Source: Rathayibacter sp. VKM Ac-2804 (GTDB lineage Bacteria > Actinomycetota > Actinomycetes > Actinomycetales > Microbacteriaceae). From it: DNA of 64,000 bases. The notes beneath the pieces are model-generated. The model was not told where the DNA came from. It made no database searches and saw only the letters and a list, made by a program, of their open reading frames with translations. Position numbers and translations under genes: made by a program. The stretch's first letter is position 1. Each line of letters opens with the position of its first letter. Where the stretch lies: assembly GCF_009866655.1 (NCBI RefSeq), contig NZ_CP047420.1, forward strand, positions 1,736,001-1,800,000, written 5' to 3'. Below are positions 50,196-58,081 of the stretch, one piece after another.

Positions 50196-52675
50196 TGGTC
50201 GACCTCCGCCGTCGGGGTGGCGGTGGGCGTCGCGGTCGCGGGCGCGGTCGGCGTCGCGGTCGCGGTCGGCTCCGCGGTGGGCTCGGCCGTGGCGGTCGGA
50301 GTCGCACTGGCCGTCGGAGCGGGCGCCTGCGTCTCGGGCGCGGGCACCAGGGCACCGTTGCTCACCAGCAGCGTGATGCTCGAGTAGCGGGCGATCGTCG
50401 TCCCGGCGCCGGGGTCGGTGCCGGCCACGGTGCCCGCGGGCGTCGCGGAGTCGACGGTGGCGCCCTCCTCGACGTCGAAGCCGAGGTCCTCGAGCACCTC
50501 GGTCGCGTCGTCGACCGACTGCCCGGCCACGTTCGGCACGGCGATCTGGCGGCCGTTCAGCAGCGCACTGCTCGGGTCGGCGAAGTCGTCTCCGCCGTAC
50601 TTCTCGTCGGCGCGGGTCATCACGCGGTTCCAGATGTAGTGGCGCAGGTTGGAGGCGTAGGCGCGGGCATTCGTCTCCGCGCTCCGGACCAGGACGTTGC
50701 GCATCGATGCCTCGCCGATGATGTTGCCGACCCAGACCACGGTCGCGACGCGACTGGACGCGCCGTCCATCCAGGTGTGCACGGCGTCGTCGGTCGTGCC
50801 CGTCTTGCCGATGTGCTCGATGCCGTCCTCCGGATCCGAGGCGGCGGCGGTCCCGCTCGTGACGACGTCCTGGAGCGCATCGTTCGCGACGGCTGTGAGC
50901 TCGGGGGAGAGCGCCTGAGTGCAGGTCGAGACCGGTGCCTGGACGCCGACCCCGGCCGAGTCGGTGATCGCGTCGATCGCGATCGCGGTGCAGGCCGTGC
51001 CGTTGTTCGCGAAGCCGGCGAAGGCGGTCGCCATCGAGATCGGCGCGATCTGGTCAGCGGAGCCGAGGATCGCGGCCGGAGAGGGCGTGAGCGGGGCACC
51101 CGACGCGGTCTTCACGCCGAAGGACGCAGCCTGGTCGCGGATCGCGCAGAGGTCGAGCTGCTGCGCCATCGCGACGAAGACCGTGTTGATCGAGCGCATC
51201 GTGCCCTGGAGCACGCTGTAGGTGCCGTTCTCGTTCTCGTCGTTGCCGACGGCGAAGGTGCCGTTCCACTCGCCGCCCGGCTCGCAGGAGGAGGGGAACT
51301 CGGTGAAAGTGCGCTCGCGGCCGTTCACCGTCTCGAAGATGGTGTGGCCGTTGGCGATCCACTGCGCGAGGGTGAAGATCTTGTAGGTGGAGCCGACCTG
51401 GAATCCGGAGGAGCCGCCATACGCCGTGTCGGCGTTGAAGTTGATCGCGGAGAAGTTCTCGCCGTTGACCGAGCCGGCCGCGTCGTAGTCCTTGTTCTGC
51501 ACCATCGCCAGGACCCGGCCGGTGCCGACCTCCATCGAGAGGGTCGAGCTGCCGATGTTGACGTCGTCGATCGGCGTCTTTGGCACCCACTCGTTCGTGG
51601 CCGCCGTCGCGACGTCCTGCAGGTCGCGGTCGAGCGTCGTGTAGATCTTGTAGCCGCCGCGCTGGAAGTTGGCGAACCGGGTGTTCTCGTCGTCGCCGAA
51701 GGCGGGGTCGTTCTGGATGACCCGGGTCACGTAGTCGCAGAAGAAGGCGGCGTTGCCGGCCTGCTGGCAGCCCGTCGGGGTCTGCGTGATCGCGGGGACG
51801 ACCTCCTCGGCCACCGCGGCGTCGTGGTCGGCCTGCGAGATCTTCCCCTCCTTCAGCATCTGGTCCAGGACGTAGTCGCGCCGGACCTTGTTCTCCGGGA
51901 TGTTCTCCGGCTCGTCGATGCGGAGGCCGTTCGGGTTGTTCACCGTCGCGATCAGGCTCGCGGCCTGGGCGAGCGAGAGCGTCGCAGCGGTGCTGGAGAA
52001 GTAGTACTCGGCCGCGGCCTGGATCCCGTACACCTGACCGCCGAAGCCGGCGATGTTGAGGTAGCCGAGCAGGATGTCGTCCTTGCTGTACTTCTTCTCG
52101 AGGTCGACCGCGAGCTTCATCTCCTTGAGCTTGCGCGCCGGAGTCGTGGCGGTCGCCTCGTCGTAGGCGGCCTGCGAGGCGGCGGCGTCGGTGTCGCTGA
52201 GCGCCTCGGCCTTCTGCACGAGGACGTTCTTCACGTACTGCTGGGTGATCGAGGATCCGCCCTGCAGATCGCCGCCGACCACGTTGCTCAGCACCGCGCG
52301 GATCGTGCCCTGCAGGTCGACGCCGCCGTGCTCGTAGAAGCGGGGGTCCTCGGTCGAGACGGCCGCGTCCTTGACGAACGGGCTGACCTGGTCGAAGGCG
52401 ACCTCCTCGCGGTTCTGCGCGTAGAAGGAGGCGAGGAGACCGTCGGTCCCGTCGGCGTTCTTCGCGTAGATCTCGGTCTTCTGCGCCAGCTGGCCCAGCT
52501 CGAGGTACTCGGGCACGGTCTCGAAGAGGCCGATCGGGTTGTTGGCGGCGAGCCCGGTGACGGCGAGGGCCGGGGTGACGCCGACGGTGATCAGCAGCCC
52601 TCCGGCCAGGCTCGCTCCGACGACACCGAGGACGCGGGCGAGCACGCCGCTGCGGGCGGTTCCTTGCGCAGACAT
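50192..52675 (-). CDS. Class A penicillin-binding protein with PASTA domain
   Basis: An 827-aa bifunctional peptidoglycan synthase. One N-terminal membrane helix (about 12-40); GT51 glycosyltransferase with catalytic Glu109 in EDPRFYEH and GGSSITQQ (139-146); transpeptidase with STYK near 427, SIN and KTG near 626. One PASTA domain (about 702-768) is followed by a ~50-residue tail of Ala/Thr/Pro/Glu repeats. It builds and cross-links cell wall outside the membrane. A TACTCT box 7 nt upstream of the ATG suggests a leaderless mRNA. Its stop is coupled to a nuclease gene. Confidence 0.95.
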   Translation of the reverse strand: MSAQGTARSGVLARVLGVVGASLAGGLLITVGVTPALAVTGLAANNPIGLFETVPEYLELGQLAQKTEIYAKNADGTDGLLASFYAQNREEVAFDQVSPFVKDAAVSTEDPRFYEHGGVDLQGTIRAVLSNVVGGDLQGGSSITQQYVKNVLVQKAEALSDTDAAASQAAYDEATATTPARKLKEMKLAVDLEKKYSKDDILLGYLNIAGFGGQVYGIQAAAEYYFSSTAATLSLAQAASLIATVNNPNGLRIDEPENIPENKVRRDYVLDQMLKEGKISQADHDAAVAEEVVPAITQTPTGCQQAGNAAFFCDYVTRVIQNDPAFGDDENTRFANFQRGGYKIYTTLDRDLQDVATAATNEWVPKTPIDDVNIGSSTLSMEVGTGRVLAMVQNKDYDAAGSVNGENFSAINFNADTAYGGSSGFQVGSTYKIFTLAQWIANGHTIFETVNGRERTFTEFPSSCEPGGEWNGTFAVGNDENENGTYSVLQGTMRSINTVFVAMAQQLDLCAIRDQAASFGVKTASGAPLTPSPAAILGSADQIAPISMATAFAGFANNGTACTAIAIDAITDSAGVGVQAPVSTCTQALSPELTAVANDALQDVVTSGTAAASDPEDGIEHIGKTGTTDDAVHTWMDGASSRVATVVWVGNIIGEASMRNVLVRSAETNARAYASNLRHYIWNRVMTRADEKYGGDDFADPSSALLNGRQIAVPNVAGQSVDDATEVLEDLGFDVEEGATVDSATPAGTVAGTDPGAGTTIARYSSITLLVSNGALVPAPETQAPAPTASATPTATAEPTAEPTATATPTAPATATPTATPTAEVDQ
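50210..50320. repeat. Low-complexity repeat encoding the PBP tail
   Basis: Imperfect 12- and 18-bp repeats of GGTCGGCGTCGC-type units encode the Ala-Thr-Pro tail of the PBP. Copy number could vary between strains. Confidence 0.5.
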
Positions 52676-52682
52676 GGCTACG

Positions 52683-52688
52683 AGAGTA
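52683..52688 (-). promoter_or_regulatory. -10 box of the PBP gene (leaderless)
   Basis: TACTCT on the minus strand, 7 nt before the ATG at 52675. Confidence 0.5.
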
Positions 52689-52738
52689 GGCGACGAGTCT
52701 GCATCCCCGGTGCCGCCGTGCGCCGCGTCGGCTCGGAG

Positions 52739-52744
52739 TACGGT
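52739..52744 (+). promoter_or_regulatory. -10 box upstream of the MFS minicistron
   Basis: TACGGT 6 nt before the ATG at 52751, so transcription could start at the six-codon frame MSRQQR. Confidence 0.4.
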
Positions 52745-52750
52745 GAGCGG

Positions 52751-52771
52751 ATGAGCCGGCAGCAGCGATGA
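52751..52771 (+). CDS. Six-codon upstream minicistron MSRQQR
   Basis: ATG AGC CGG CAG CAG CGA TGA. It ends ATGA, with the ATG being the start of the exporter gene. With a TACGGT box 6 nt upstream it would be a leaderless minicistron that hands ribosomes to the MFS gene. Peptide function unlikely; a translation-coupling role is inferred. Confidence 0.4.
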   Translation: MSRQQR

Positions 52772-54156
52772 GCGCCCCCGCGGACCCCGCCACCACCCGC
52801 CCGCGCGCGGTCCTCGCGGTGGCGGTCCTCGCCTCCTTCGTGGCGTTCCTGGACGGCACCGTGGTCAACGTCGCGCTCCCCGCGATCACGCGGGAGCTCG
52901 GCGGCGGGCTCGCCGTGCAGCAGTGGGTGGTCGACGGCTACCTGATCACCCTCGGCGCGCTAATCCTGGTCGCGGGCTCGCTGGCCGACCGGATCGGGCG
53001 CGCCCGCAGCATGACGATCGGCCTGATCGGCTTCGGCGCCACCTCGCTGCTCTGCGCGCTCGCGCCGACGGCCGAGGTGCTGATCGTCGCGCGGATGCTC
53101 CAGGGCGCGGCCGGGGCGATCCTCGTGCCCAGCTCGCTCGCGCTGATCATCGCCACGGTCCACGGTGCCGCGCAGGCGAGGACCATCGGCGCCTGGACCG
53201 CGTGGACGGGCACCGCGACCATCGCGGGGCCGGTCATCGGCGGTCTGCTCGTGGACGCCGGCTCCTGGCGCTACGTCTTCGCACTGAACATCCTCCCGAT
53301 CGCGGTGACGCTGCTGCTGCTGCACCGGCTCGGCCACGTCGACTCCGGCACCCGGGTGCCGATCGACGGGGTCGGCGCGGTGCTCGGCGTCATCGGCCTC
53401 GGCGGCCCCGTCTTCGCCCTGATCGAGCAGGAGCGGCTCGGCCTCGGCGACCCGCTGGTGCTCGTGGCCCTGATCGGCGGTCTTGCCGCCCTGGTCGCCT
53501 TCGTGCTCTGGGAGCGGCGGACGCCGAACCCGATGCTGCCGCTCTCGCTGTTCGCCTCGCGCAACTTCACGGTCGGCAACGTCTCGACGGCCTTCGTCTA
53601 CGGGGCGCTGTCGTTCGGCTTCTTCGCGCTGGGCCTCTACCTGCAGCAGGGGCTCGGCTTCTCGGCGACCCTCGCCGGCCTCGCGACCCTGCCGCCGACG
53701 ATCCTGCTCCTGCTGCTCTCGCAGGTCGCCGGCTCGCTCACGGCGCGATTCGGTCCGCGGCTGTTCATGGGCGTCGGGCCGCTCGTCGCCGGGGTCGGCT
53801 TCCTGCTGCTGGCCGGAGTCCGCCCGCCGGCCGACTACGCCACGCAGCTGCTGCCCGGCATCCTGCTCTTCGGGCTCGGCCTCGCGATCACCGTCGCCCC
53901 GCTGACCTCGACCATCCTCGGCGCGGTGGACAGCCGGCACAGCGGAGTCGGCTCCGCGATCAACAACGCGGTCTCGCGGATCGCCGGTCTGGTCGCGATC
54001 GCCGCCACCTCGCTGATCGTGGGCGACAGCCTCGACGCCGAGGGCTTCAGCCGCGCGGCGATCGCGACCGCCGTGCTGCTCTTCGCCGGCGGTCTGGTCT
54101 CGCTGCTCGGCATCCGCAACCCGGTGCGCGACGCGGAGCCGACCGCCGCGCGCTGA
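52768..54156 (+). CDS. MFS drug exporter, DHA2 family (14 helices)
   Basis: A 462-aa proton-driven antiporter with 14 predicted helices. Signature motifs: FLDGTVVNVALP in helix 1 (motif D1), ADRIGRARS between helices 2 and 3 (motif A), ARMLQGAAGA, and GPVIGGLLVDAGSWRYVF (motif C in helix 5), all typical of DHA2 (EmrB/QacA-like). Likely exports hydrophobic drugs, but the substrate is unpredictable. The start ATG overlaps the stop of a 6-codon minicistron. No TetR regulator adjoins it. Confidence 0.92.
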   Translation: MSAPADPATTRPRAVLAVAVLASFVAFLDGTVVNVALPAITRELGGGLAVQQWVVDGYLITLGALILVAGSLADRIGRARSMTIGLIGFGATSLLCALAPTAEVLIVARMLQGAAGAILVPSSLALIIATVHGAAQARTIGAWTAWTGTATIAGPVIGGLLVDAGSWRYVFALNILPIAVTLLLLHRLGHVDSGTRVPIDGVGAVLGVIGLGGPVFALIEQERLGLGDPLVLVALIGGLAALVAFVLWERRTPNPMLPLSLFASRNFTVGNVSTAFVYGALSFGFFALGLYLQQGLGFSATLAGLATLPPTILLLLLSQVAGSLTARFGPRLFMGVGPLVAGVGFLLLAGVRPPADYATQLLPGILLFGLGLAITVAPLTSTILGAVDSRHSGVGSAINNAVSRIAGLVAIAATSLIVGDSLDAEGFSRAAIATAVLLFAGGLVSLLGIRNPVRDAEPTAAR

Positions 54157-54160
54157 CGGA

Positions 54161-54358
54161 TCAGCCGTCGAGCTCGGCGACGTCGTAGCCGAAGATCGCG
54201 CCGTCGGCGTCCTCCTCCTCGATGCCGGCGTAGGCGAAGCCGAACGGGTTCTCTCCATCGACGATCGCGTTGTAGATCCCGTCGAAGGAGAAGCGGCCCG
54301 TCGCCGGGCAGGGTCGTGTGCCCCCTCCGAGGGCCGAGCGCGGCGTGAAAGTGTCCAT
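54161..54358 (-). CDS. Small hypothetical protein, 65 aa
   Basis: A 65-aa acidic protein, MDTFTPRSALGGGTRPCPAT then GRFSFDGIYNAIVDGENPFG and an acidic end EEEDADGAIFGYDVAELDG. It ends 4 bp from the exporter stop codon, tail to tail. Third codon positions are G/C-rich like real genes nearby and the C-terminal half has a folded look, but I recognise no family. The reading continues open upstream to 54469; the first 37 residues of that longer form lie in the AT-rich promoter zone, so the shorter start is preferred. Confidence 0.5.
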   Translation of the reverse strand: MDTFTPRSALGGGTRPCPATGRFSFDGIYNAIVDGENPFGFAYAGIEEEDADGAIFGYDVAELDG

Positions 54359-54384
54359 CTGCCGTCGACTCGGCGCGCGGTGTC

Positions 54385-54470
54385 GAAAAAGGTTGTCGCT
54401 ACATGGAATACTCGATACGTCGATGCGCTTGCATACATCGGACGGGGACGAGCTTCCCGCGCGATTCACA
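54385..54470 (+). promoter_or_regulatory. AT-richer promoter region before yceI
   Basis: One of the most AT-rich stretches in the window. It holds GGTTGTCG as a possible -35 and GAATACTCGATACG with a possible -10, then CGATGCGCTTGCATACATCG, which has CGATG/CATCG ends. Precise elements cannot be fixed by eye. Confidence 0.4.
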
Positions 54471-54486
54471 CTCTCGAGGAGAAACC

Positions 54487-55041
54487 ATGAGCGACACCAC
54501 CACCATCCCCGGATACCGCGCCGGCACCTGGGTCATCGACCCCACGCACAGCGAGGTCGGCTTCAGCGTCCGCCACCTGATGATCAGCAAGGTCAAGGGC
54601 AAGTTCGAGCGCTTCACCGCCACCTTCACCACCGGGGAGAACCCGCTGGACTCCAAGGTCGAGGCCACCGCCGAGGTCGCCTCCATCAACACCAACGAGC
54701 CCAACCGCGACGGTCACCTCCGCACCGGCGACTTCTTCGAGGCTGAGAAGTACCCCTCGATCCACTTCGTGTCGACCGCGGTCCGCGCGAACGGCGACGA
54801 CTTCCTCGTCGACGGCGAGCTCACCATCAAGGACGTCACCAAGCCCGTGACCTTCGAGGTCGAGTTCGGCGGCTTCGGCTCCGACCCCTACGGCAACTAC
54901 AAGGCCGGTCTGACCGCCAAGGCGACGATCGACCGCACCGACTTCGGTCTCACCTACAACGCCGCCCTCGAGACCGGTGGCGTGCTCATCGGCGAGAAGG
55001 TCACCATCACGCTCGACCTCCAGGCCGCGCACCAGGCGTAG
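54487..55041 (+). CDS. YceI-family lipid-binding protein
   Basis: A 184-aa single-domain YceI protein: a lipocalin-like beta barrel that binds polyisoprenoids. Diagnostic pieces are TWVIDPTHSEVGFSVRHL (about 14-31), ASINTNEPNRDGHLR, DFFEAEKYPSIHF and GELTIKDVTKPV. The cytoplasmic form lacks a signal peptide, which is the usual state in actinobacteria. Ribosome site GAGGAGAAACC precedes the ATG. Monocistronic, with a strong terminator after it. Confidence 0.93.
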   Translation: MSDTTTIPGYRAGTWVIDPTHSEVGFSVRHLMISKVKGKFERFTATFTTGENPLDSKVEATAEVASINTNEPNRDGHLRTGDFFEAEKYPSIHFVSTAVRANGDDFLVDGELTIKDVTKPVTFEVEFGGFGSDPYGNYKAGLTAKATIDRTDFGLTYNAALETGGVLIGEKVTITLDLQAAHQA

Positions 55042-55055
55042 TCCGTCCCCGCACA

Positions 55056-55103
55056 ACCGAGGCCGCCCCTCCCCACCCGGGGAGCGGGCGGCCTCGGTCG
55101 TTC
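55056..55103 (+). terminator. Terminator after yceI
   Basis: Perfect 13-bp arms ACCGAGGCCGCCC (55056-55068) and GGGCGGCCTCGGT (55086-55098), 17-nt loop, followed by CGTTCG. Confidence 0.8.
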
Positions 55104-55123
55104 GCGGTGCCCCCGTGGAAGTG

Positions 55124-55291
55124 CATGCTGATCGAGCAGCCCGCGGAGCGGGCGTATCGAGATCCACCCGTCGCCGGACGGCGGGTCTGCAGTTCCGCCC
55201 TGCTGGGGCAGGCGGGTCTCGACACACCCCGGCGGGGCTGCTCGACCAGCATGCAGCTACGCCCCCTGCGGCGCTGCTCGACCGGCACGGC
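55124..55291. repeat. Dispersed palindromic element, copy B
   Basis: Same family as the element at 16166-16307. Left arm from CATGCTGATCGAGCAGC (55124) running to GGGCGTATCGAG; right arm ending GCTCGACCAGCATG (55253). The centre differs from copy A and carries a second small stem (GTCTGCAG... GGCAGGCGGGTCT region). A further half-copy reading CTGCGGCGCTGCTCGACCGG follows to about 55291. No gene is contained. It lies between yceI and the App1 gene, both of which end here. Confidence 0.8.
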
Positions 55292-55302
55292 TTCAGGCCG
55301 GG

Positions 55303-56358
55303 CTAGAGGATGCCGAGGTCCGTCAGCTGCTCGGAGATGCCGGCGCCGTCCGGGGCGTAGACCCACGGGGTGCCGCTGGTCTCGGAGAGGTCGGCGGCCT
55401 TCGAGCGCCCGCCCGCGAGAACCGCCTCGCCGTTCGAGAGCTGGCGGATCGCGATCGCTGCGACCTTCTCGGGATGCTCGTGCGCGAAGTCCGAGTAGAT
55501 CTCCTCGTCGTGCTGACCGTCGTCGCCGACCAGCAGCCAGCGCACGTCGGGGAACTCGACGGCGAGGCGGCGGAGGTTCTCCTCCTTGTGCTGCTTGCCG
55601 CTGCGGAACCAGCGGTCGTGGGTGGGGCCCCAGTCGGTCAGGAGCAGCGCCCCCGCCGGGTAGAGGTGCCGCGAGAGGAACCGCGTCAGCGCCGGCGCCA
55701 CGTTCCACGCGCCGGTCGAGAGGTAGATCACCGGCGAACCCGGGTTCTGCCGCGAGAAGCGATCGAGGAACACCGCCATCCCGGGCGTGGGCATCCGCGC
55801 GTGCTCGTCGAGCACGAACGTGTTCCAGGCGGCGACGAAGGGCCGGGGGAGCGCGGTGACCATGACCGTGTCGTCGACGTCGGACACGACGCCGATCTTG
55901 GCCTCCGGGCGGACGATGAAGACGGGGGCCTCGACCGGCGCGCCGCCGTCGACCGTGAGGGTGATGCGGTGCCAGCCCGGCTCGAGCGTGATCGGGATGT
56001 CCGCGTCGACGACGCCGCCCCGGTCCGCGACGATCCGGTGGCTCTGCCCGTCGACGGCGACCGACACGACCGCGCCGCTGATGTAGAGGCTGGTGAAGCT
56101 GCGCCAGCCGCGGACGCTCTCGACCGGCTGGACCTCCTCCGCGCCCGGCGGCGTGGGCCGGGTGTAGAGGACGCGCGCGAGCACCCGGAGCTGCTCGGTG
56201 GTGCCGTAGCCGGTGTAGGGGATGACCCGCGGCACGTAGCCCTTGCGCGTCACCCGGCGCATGCGCAGAGCGTGGATGCGGTCCTCGATGCGTGCGGCGC
56301 GGTGCAGGACCTCGGCCGCCCCGGCGCTCATCGGTTTGCTCTCAGGCGTCAGCGGCAT
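55303..56358 (-). CDS. App1-family phosphatase domain protein (DUF2183)
   Basis: A 351-aa protein with a central beta-rich domain and a HAD-like catalytic domain of the App1 type. DVDDTV at about 160-165 is the DxDxT/V catalytic motif, YLSTGAWNV, LTDWGPTHDRW and LLVGDDGQHDEEIY are the other HAD motifs. App1 of yeast is a phosphatidate phosphatase; the bacterial substrate is unproven. The ATG at 56358 is preferred because a CACACT box lies 6 nt upstream; an alternative ATG lies at 56331. No operon partner; 84 bp separate it from the SRAP gene. Confidence 0.85.
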   Translation of the reverse strand: MPLTPESKPMSAGAAEVLHRAARIEDRIHALRMRRVTRKGYVPRVIPYTGYGTTEQLRVLARVLYTRPTPPGAEEVQPVESVRGWRSFTSLYISGAVVSVAVDGQSHRIVADRGGVVDADIPITLEPGWHRITLTVDGGAPVEAPVFIVRPEAKIGVVSDVDDTVMVTALPRPFVAAWNTFVLDEHARMPTPGMAVFLDRFSRQNPGSPVIYLSTGAWNVAPALTRFLSRHLYPAGALLLTDWGPTHDRWFRSGKQHKEENLRRLAVEFPDVRWLLVGDDGQHDEEIYSDFAHEHPEKVAAIAIRQLSNGEAVLAGGRSKAADLSETSGTPWVYAPDGAGISEQLTDLGIL

Positions 56359-56442
56359 CCGCCCAGTGTGCCAGACGCCTCCGGACACCGGTCGCCCCGA
56401 CGCGATCGCGGACGGGCGCCCCGGCCGCCCGTCCGCCGCGGG

Positions 56443-57156
56443 TCAGTCCTCGACGGGCTCGATCAGCTCGGGACCGTTGCTGCTCACCGTGCCGACCGCG
56501 GAGCCGACGCGCTGCACCTCGAGCTCCTCGGCGAGCTCGGCCGCACCGTCGGAGGCCGCGCGCAGCAGCCCGCCGTCGCCCTCGGTGAGCGGGTCGAGCC
56601 AGTCCTCGATCAGCTCCGGCTGCAGCAGCACGGGCATCCGCTCGTGCACGTCCGCCACCGCCCCCGCGGAGGGGCGGGTCAGGATCGTCGCCGACAGCAG
56701 CCAGGGCGCGCCGGGCTCCGAGGAGCGCCACCACTCGTAGAGACCCGCGAAGAGCACCAGGGCGCCGCCGCCCGGGGAGACGAACACGGGCGCCTTCGCG
56801 CCGTCGGCGCCGACGCGCCACTCGTACCAGCCGGAGGCGGGGACGATCGCCCGGCGCGCCGCGAAGGACTCGCGGAAGGACGGCTTCTCGGCGACCGACT
56901 CGATCCGGGCGTTGAAGAGCGGCGCCCCGGACGGATCCGCGGCCGAGCGCGGCACCAGGCCCCAGCGGGCGCCCGCCAGGCGGCGTCGCGGCGGCTCGCC
57001 CTCCTCGACGCCCTTCATCGACTCGGCGACGACGGCGATCCGCTGCGTCGGCGCGATGTTCCAGGACGGCCCGGGCAGGTCCGGTCCGGGCTCGTCGATG
57101 TCGAACAGGGCGACCAGATCGGCACTGGTCTGAGAGAGGACGAAGCGTCCGCACAT
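56443..57156 (-). CDS. SRAP-family protein (YedK/HMCES-like)
   Basis: A 237-aa SOS-response-associated peptidase fold. Cys2 in MCGRF is the catalytic residue that crosslinks to abasic sites in single-stranded DNA after Met removal. NIAPTQ, RWGLVPRSA, NARIES, PASGWYEW and HERMPVLL all match. It shields and repairs abasic sites at forks. The start is fixed by the required MCGRF and by the AGGAGGACCC ribosome site. Divergent from the TetR gene, 130 bp apart. Confidence 0.95.
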   Translation of the reverse strand: MCGRFVLSQTSADLVALFDIDEPGPDLPGPSWNIAPTQRIAVVAESMKGVEEGEPPRRRLAGARWGLVPRSAADPSGAPLFNARIESVAEKPSFRESFAARRAIVPASGWYEWRVGADGAKAPVFVSPGGGALVLFAGLYEWWRSSEPGAPWLLSATILTRPSAGAVADVHERMPVLLQPELIEDWLDPLTEGDGGLLRAASDGAAELAEELEVQRVGSAVGTVSSNGPELIEPVED

Positions 57157-57286
57157 GGGTCCTCCTGGGTGGGCTGCGCGGCCACCCGACGTGGGGCGCA
57201 GAAAGCGAGAGACATTCGGTGATTCGACGCGAACGGCACGTCCCCGTGCGTACGATTGTAGAAACCGATACCGAAGGAGCTTCGCC

Positions 57287-57943
57287 GTGCCGCTTGGAAA
57301 CCTCGTCGATCGACCTTTCGGAGAGTCGCCCCAGGTCCGCAACGAGCCCGTCCAGGTCCGCAGCGCGGCCCGGCTGGCCTCCCTCCTCGACGCCGCCGCG
57401 GCCGTGGTCGACGAGGTCGGCTTCGACCGGCTGACCACCGCGATGGTGGCCGAGCGCGCGGGCGCCGCGATCGGCACCGTCTACCGCTACTTCCCGGATC
57501 GCATCGCCGTGCTGCAGGCGCTGCGCGAGCGCGCGCTCGAGCGCTTCCGCAAGAAGGTCATCACCGACATCCGCGAGAAGCACCCCGACGACTGGTGGGG
57601 CGCGGTCGACTGCGCGATCGACGCGTTCTGCGACATGCACCGCACGGAGGCGGGATTCCGCTCGATCCGCTTCGTCGACACGATCCACGCCCCCGAGGTC
57701 GCGGGGGAGGCGTTCGAGGCCGGCTTCTTCGCCCGCCGCTTCGCCGAGATCCTCGCCTCGGAGTACGGCCTGCCCGGCGGAGCGCAGCTGTCGTTCCGGC
57801 TCGAGGTCACGGTCGAGGTCGCCGACGCGATGCTCACCCGCGCCTTCCTGATCGACCCCAACGGCGATCAGCGCTTCATCGACGAGAGCCGCGCGCTGCT
57901 GCGCAACTACCTCTCGATGCACTACGGGCCGATCGAGTCCTGA
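57287..57943 (+). CDS. TetR/AcrR-family transcriptional regulator
   Basis: A 218-aa regulator. The N-terminal 75 residues contain the HTH: LLDAAAAVVDEVGFDRLTTA, then MVAERAGAAIGTVYRYFPDR. The remaining ~140 residues are the ligand-binding and dimerisation helices, unassigned. The GTG at 57287 follows GAAGGAGC, a clear ribosome site, and a TACGAT box lies about 30 nt upstream at 57251. The target may be itself, the divergent SRAP gene or the osmoprotectant operon 139 bp downstream; no operator was clear to me. Confidence 0.88.
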   Translation: MPLGNLVDRPFGESPQVRNEPVQVRSAARLASLLDAAAAVVDEVGFDRLTTAMVAERAGAAIGTVYRYFPDRIAVLQALRERALERFRKKVITDIREKHPDDWWGAVDCAIDAFCDMHRTEAGFRSIRFVDTIHAPEVAGEAFEAGFFARRFAEILASEYGLPGGAQLSFRLEVTVEVADAMLTRAFLIDPNGDQRFIDESRALLRNYLSMHYGPIES

Positions 57944-58081
57944 CCGCGCGGCCGTCCGCGGCCTAGCTCTTTCCACGCTCCGGTGCAACACTGCGCCATC
58001 CGGGTTGGCACGCGTCTCCGAATGATGTTTTGCTGATCGCCAGGTTCTGACCGGGACCACGGGACAGGGAAGAGCAGGACC

